Origin: Gammaproteobacteria bacterium
GTDB taxonomy: Bacteria > Pseudomonadota > Gammaproteobacteria > Methylococcales > Methylomonadaceae
Reading direction: 5' to 3'
Length of the DNA: 50,548 bases
NCBI GenBank assembly: GCA_018830325.1
Contig: JAHJSQ010000086.1
Span: forward strand, 1-50,548
Shown: positions 48,719 through 50,548 of the stretch, one piece after another
Layout: each line of letters starts with the position of its first letter
How positions within the stretch are numbered: position 1 is the first letter of the stretch
Notes under the pieces: model-generated
Seen by the model: the letters and a program-made list of their open reading frames with translations, nothing else
The model's database searches: none
What the model was told of the DNA's origin: nothing
Program-made: the position numbers and the translations under genes

Positions 48719-48746
48719 AACTACGTCGCTGAGCTAATCGTTAGGA
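48687..48746 (+). other. attC site closing the right array
   Basis: 60 bp from R'' GCCTAAC (48687-48693) to R' GTTAGGA (48740-48746). The interior holds AGCGGACTCCGCT and GTCGCTGAGCT, the motif shared with the sites at 3843 and 43726. Normal size for a short attC. Its cassette's start core (GTTAGGC) is not found upstream, in line with decay there. Confidence 0.8.
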
Positions 48747-48876
48747 GTGTGATCCGGAGACACGATGAAATTAAGAAGGCCGGAATCGATAATGCGTGTT
48801 CCAGTTTCGTTGCGCCAAGCCTTAAGTAAAGGCACGCGGTACAACTCTTTAGCCGGTATTTACGCGCATTCCCTGC

Positions 48877-49818
48877 CTAATGCCGCCATGAAGCCGCATC
48901 TTCTATCGGTTCCAGGTGGGTTTCTATATCGATATGGTCGAATCTAGCCTTGATCCGATGTTCTATGGTTTCCAGCAAATCATGGCCTTGCTGTACAGAC
49001 CATTGCCCCGGCACCAACACATGTACCGACATGAAACGGCGCGCGCCGGCATATCGGGTGCGTAAAGCATGATAGGCAATTTGATCCGAAGCGATAAATT
49101 GCTCCAACACCCCTACAATTTCGGCTAGTTCTTCTTCCGGCAGCGTAGCATCCATCAAACCGGAAATAGTGCGGCGCAATAGATGTAACCCTGCCCAAAG
49201 AATGTTGATTGCAACTAAAATCGCAATCACCGGATCGAGAATCTCCCAGCCTTGCATTCCCAATTGCTCAGCAAAATCCAGCGTCAATTGAAACCGATTA
49301 CCCAACGCGATCAAGCCAATACCTAGGACAATTCCGACTGTGGTCCACACGTCGGTCATCAAATGCTTACCGTCCGCTTCTAAAGTAATTGAATGCCGAC
49401 TGCGACCGACTGTAATCAAAATTTTAGCAACAACCAGATTGATTAACGACGCAAACACGGATATGGCGATACCGACATCCAGTTGCTGCAAAGGTTCGGG
49501 ATGTAGAAGGCGTTCCCACGCTGTGTAAGCGATGCTGCCGGCCGCCAACAAAATCATGATGCCCTCGGCACCACTGGAAAAATACTCGATCTTATCGTGG
49601 CCGTATGAGTGAGATTCATCCGGCGGTCGAGCAGCAATGTTCAATGAAATCAACACAATTACCGCAGCTACCAGATTAATTAACGACTCTAGCGCATCGG
49701 ACAACAAGCCAACCGAACCGGTCAGCCAATAAGCATAACTCTTCAGCGCTATGGTCAATACAGCCGCAATGATCGACAACCACCCGTAGCGGGCCAATGA
49801 TTTCATTTCGGCAGCCAT
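48877..49818 (-). CDS. Cation diffusion facilitator transporter
   Basis: 313 residues, six membrane helices and a C-terminal cytoplasmic domain of about 100 residues, the CDF plan. TM2 has GLLSDALESLINLVAAVI, and TM5 DGKHLMTDVWTT with the HxxxD metal site; between them ESHSYGHDKIEYFS. It exports divalent metals by proton exchange. The TM2 site reads D-x3-S instead of D/H-x3-D, so the metal is uncertain. It follows the end of the integron array on the other strand and is unrelated to the cassettes. Confidence 0.9.
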   Translation of the reverse strand: MAAEMKSLARYGWLSIIAAVLTIALKSYAYWLTGSVGLLSDALESLINLVAAVIVLISLNIAARPPDESHSYGHDKIEYFSSGAEGIMILLAAGSIAYTAWERLLHPEPLQQLDVGIAISVFASLINLVVAKILITVGRSRHSITLEADGKHLMTDVWTTVGIVLGIGLIALGNRFQLTLDFAEQLGMQGWEILDPVIAILVAINILWAGLHLLRRTISGLMDATLPEEELAEIVGVLEQFIASDQIAYHALRTRYAGARRFMSVHVLVPGQWSVQQGHDLLETIEHRIKARFDHIDIETHLEPIEDAASWRH

Positions 49819-50158
49819 CCACTTAATCCTAAAAAACGCAGTTTAGCCTATCCAAATTACCACTTGTACATAAAAAACATTGGTTCAATTAAATCAAAAC
49901 CCAGATCGAATTGCGGCGCGCCTGAATTTGAAAGATCTGTGATCAGAATAAATTTACTTTTTCTATGATTCGTCAATCCGATCGATTAAACACAACGACC
50001 AATGATTCATCGGAATCCGGTTCGTGAATAAATCACAGAACCGGCGTTACTCGATCACCGCGTTTTCTTCTCCAAATCGGGATACTGTACCCAAGTTCAA
50101 CGAAACGTTCGAACCCGAATTTAACTAAATCAAATAATCAAAACCAGAGGAAAACGTC
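49819..50158. other. Upstream region of the third secreted repeat-protein gene
   Basis: No gene. A hairpin CGGTTC/GAACCG (about 50018-50043) encloses the 13-mer GTGAATAAATCAC (50024-50036), which is identical to the one before the second copy at 35.4 kb. It lies 122 bp before the start codon. AGAGGA precedes ATG 50159. Confidence 0.55.
50024..50036. promoter_or_regulatory. Palindrome upstream of secreted repeat protein copy 3
   Basis: GTGAATAAATCAC, the same 13 bases (reverse strand) as at 35466-35478. It sits 14 kb from that copy and in otherwise different upstream DNA, so conservation suggests a regulatory role. Confidence 0.55.
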
Positions 50159-50446
50159 ATGAAAAAATTCACAGTAGCAGTCGCATTGGTCGCAGTCTTC
50201 AGCGGATCGGCAATGGCCGAAGGGTCCAAAATCGAAAAATCGACTTTGATCAACGCCTCGAAAAACACGCTGACCAACACGCAAGCCATCGGCCGTAAAA
50301 GCGCCGCGAGCACCGGTTCGATCAACGTGGTCGGCTCGAAAGTCGAAAAATCCACCGTGATCAATGCGTCTAAAAACACCTTGACCAACACCCAAGCGAT
50401 AGGCCGCAATTCGGTGGCTAACACCGGTTCGGTGGACATTCGCTAA
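50159..50446 (+). CDS. Secreted two-repeat protein, copy 3 (candidate fibre subunit)
   Basis: 95 residues. The signal peptide differs (MKKFTVAVALVAVFSGSAMA), but the mature protein has the same two units: EGSKIEKSTLINASKNTLTN then TQAIGRKSAASTGSI, and GSKVEKSTVINASKNTLTNT then QAIGRNSVANTGSV, ending DIR. Compared with copies 1 and 2, Lys/Ser positions vary in the second half of each unit only; the ST(L/V)INASKNTLTNTQAIG part is invariant in all six repeats. Unlinked to the export genes, like an extra subunit gene. Confidence 0.8.
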   Translation: MKKFTVAVALVAVFSGSAMAEGSKIEKSTLINASKNTLTNTQAIGRKSAASTGSINVVGSKVEKSTVINASKNTLTNTQAIGRNSVANTGSVDIR

Positions 50447-50456
50447 TACAGAAGCG

Positions 50457-50491
50457 GTGAATAGTTCACAATTTTAGCGTGAACGGTTCAC
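50457..50491. promoter_or_regulatory. Two more GTGAA-N3-TTCAC palindromes
   Basis: GTGAATAGTTCAC (50457-50469) and GTGAACGGTTCAC (50479-50491) follow the third gene; together GCGGTGAA/TTCACCGC (outer arms) also form a hairpin. They could act on a gene beyond the window edge or be a terminator. Confidence 0.45.
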
Positions 50492-50548
50492 CGCAAAACA
50501 AACAACCAAACGATACAGTAAAACCGTAACAAAAAACCAATACTTAAA

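Noticed and set aside
48765-48947. 60-codon frame with a GGAG upstream, just after the last attC
   Set aside because: Homology is not recognisable and it overlaps the 3' end of the cation transporter gene on the other strand. It could be the start of a truncated last cassette gene, but support is too weak.

Overview
The window reads as the chromosome of a Gram-negative gammaproteobacterium. Evidence: lgt-thyA, a Crp/Clp-family regulator divergent from a YhfA-like osmC gene, an enterobacterial-type speD, a CzcCBA-like RND efflux operon with a DUF3240 gene, tatAB, a VPxPA-type sorting protein, and outer-membrane proteins ending in Phe. Gene content and dispersed repeats recall Methylococcales (methanotrophs), but no methane or methanol oxidation gene is present, so that placement is an inference.

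Layout. 0-4 kb: the end of an IS30 transposase, then remains of an integron-type cassette array. Two cassettes have exactly matching core sites; after them come decayed genes (HsdR, ParE, peroxiredoxin) and a hicBA pair. 4-10.3 kb: a four-gene RND metal-efflux operon preceded by a small secreted protein. 10.5-13.1 kb: an ethylene-receptor-like membrane sensor fused to PAS-PAS-GGDEF-EAL. 13.2-16.4 kb: Tat-exported PhoX phosphatase behind a Pho box, followed by tatA and tatB without tatC. 16.5-23.7 kb: mostly housekeeping genes. 23.7-30.9 kb: repeats, a large lipoprotein metacaspase, two paralogous autotransporters, and an inverted decayed copy of the metacaspase 3' end.

30.9-35.8 kb is the most interesting part. 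It is a minus-strand cluster with two nearly identical secreted proteins, each made of two 37-residue Asn/Thr/Ser-rich repeats. Next come a small secreted two-cysteine protein, a CsgG-like lipoprotein with peptidoglycan-binding and DUF4384-like domains, a small lipoprotein, an OmpA-family protein, a DUF2807 protein and a small secreted protein. I read it as a candidate curli-like fibre export system. A third repeat-protein gene lies alone at 50.2 kb. All three repeat genes have a GTGAA-N3-TTCAC-type palindrome upstream. A second lipoprotein metacaspase (36.3-37.6 kb) and an 801-residue secreted protein (37.9-40.3 kb) follow.

40.7-50.5 kb: a HAD phosphatase, a broken HNH endonuclease with a DUF3800 gene, another hicBA pair, then a dead integron. 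A truncated intI on the minus strand faces a plus-strand cassette array with several attC sites. Cassettes encode a Cap15-like protein with an early stop codon, a membrane/coiled-coil protein and nuclease-like proteins; brnTA ends the array. A cation diffusion facilitator and the third repeat-protein gene close the window. No tRNA, rRNA or CRISPR array was seen.
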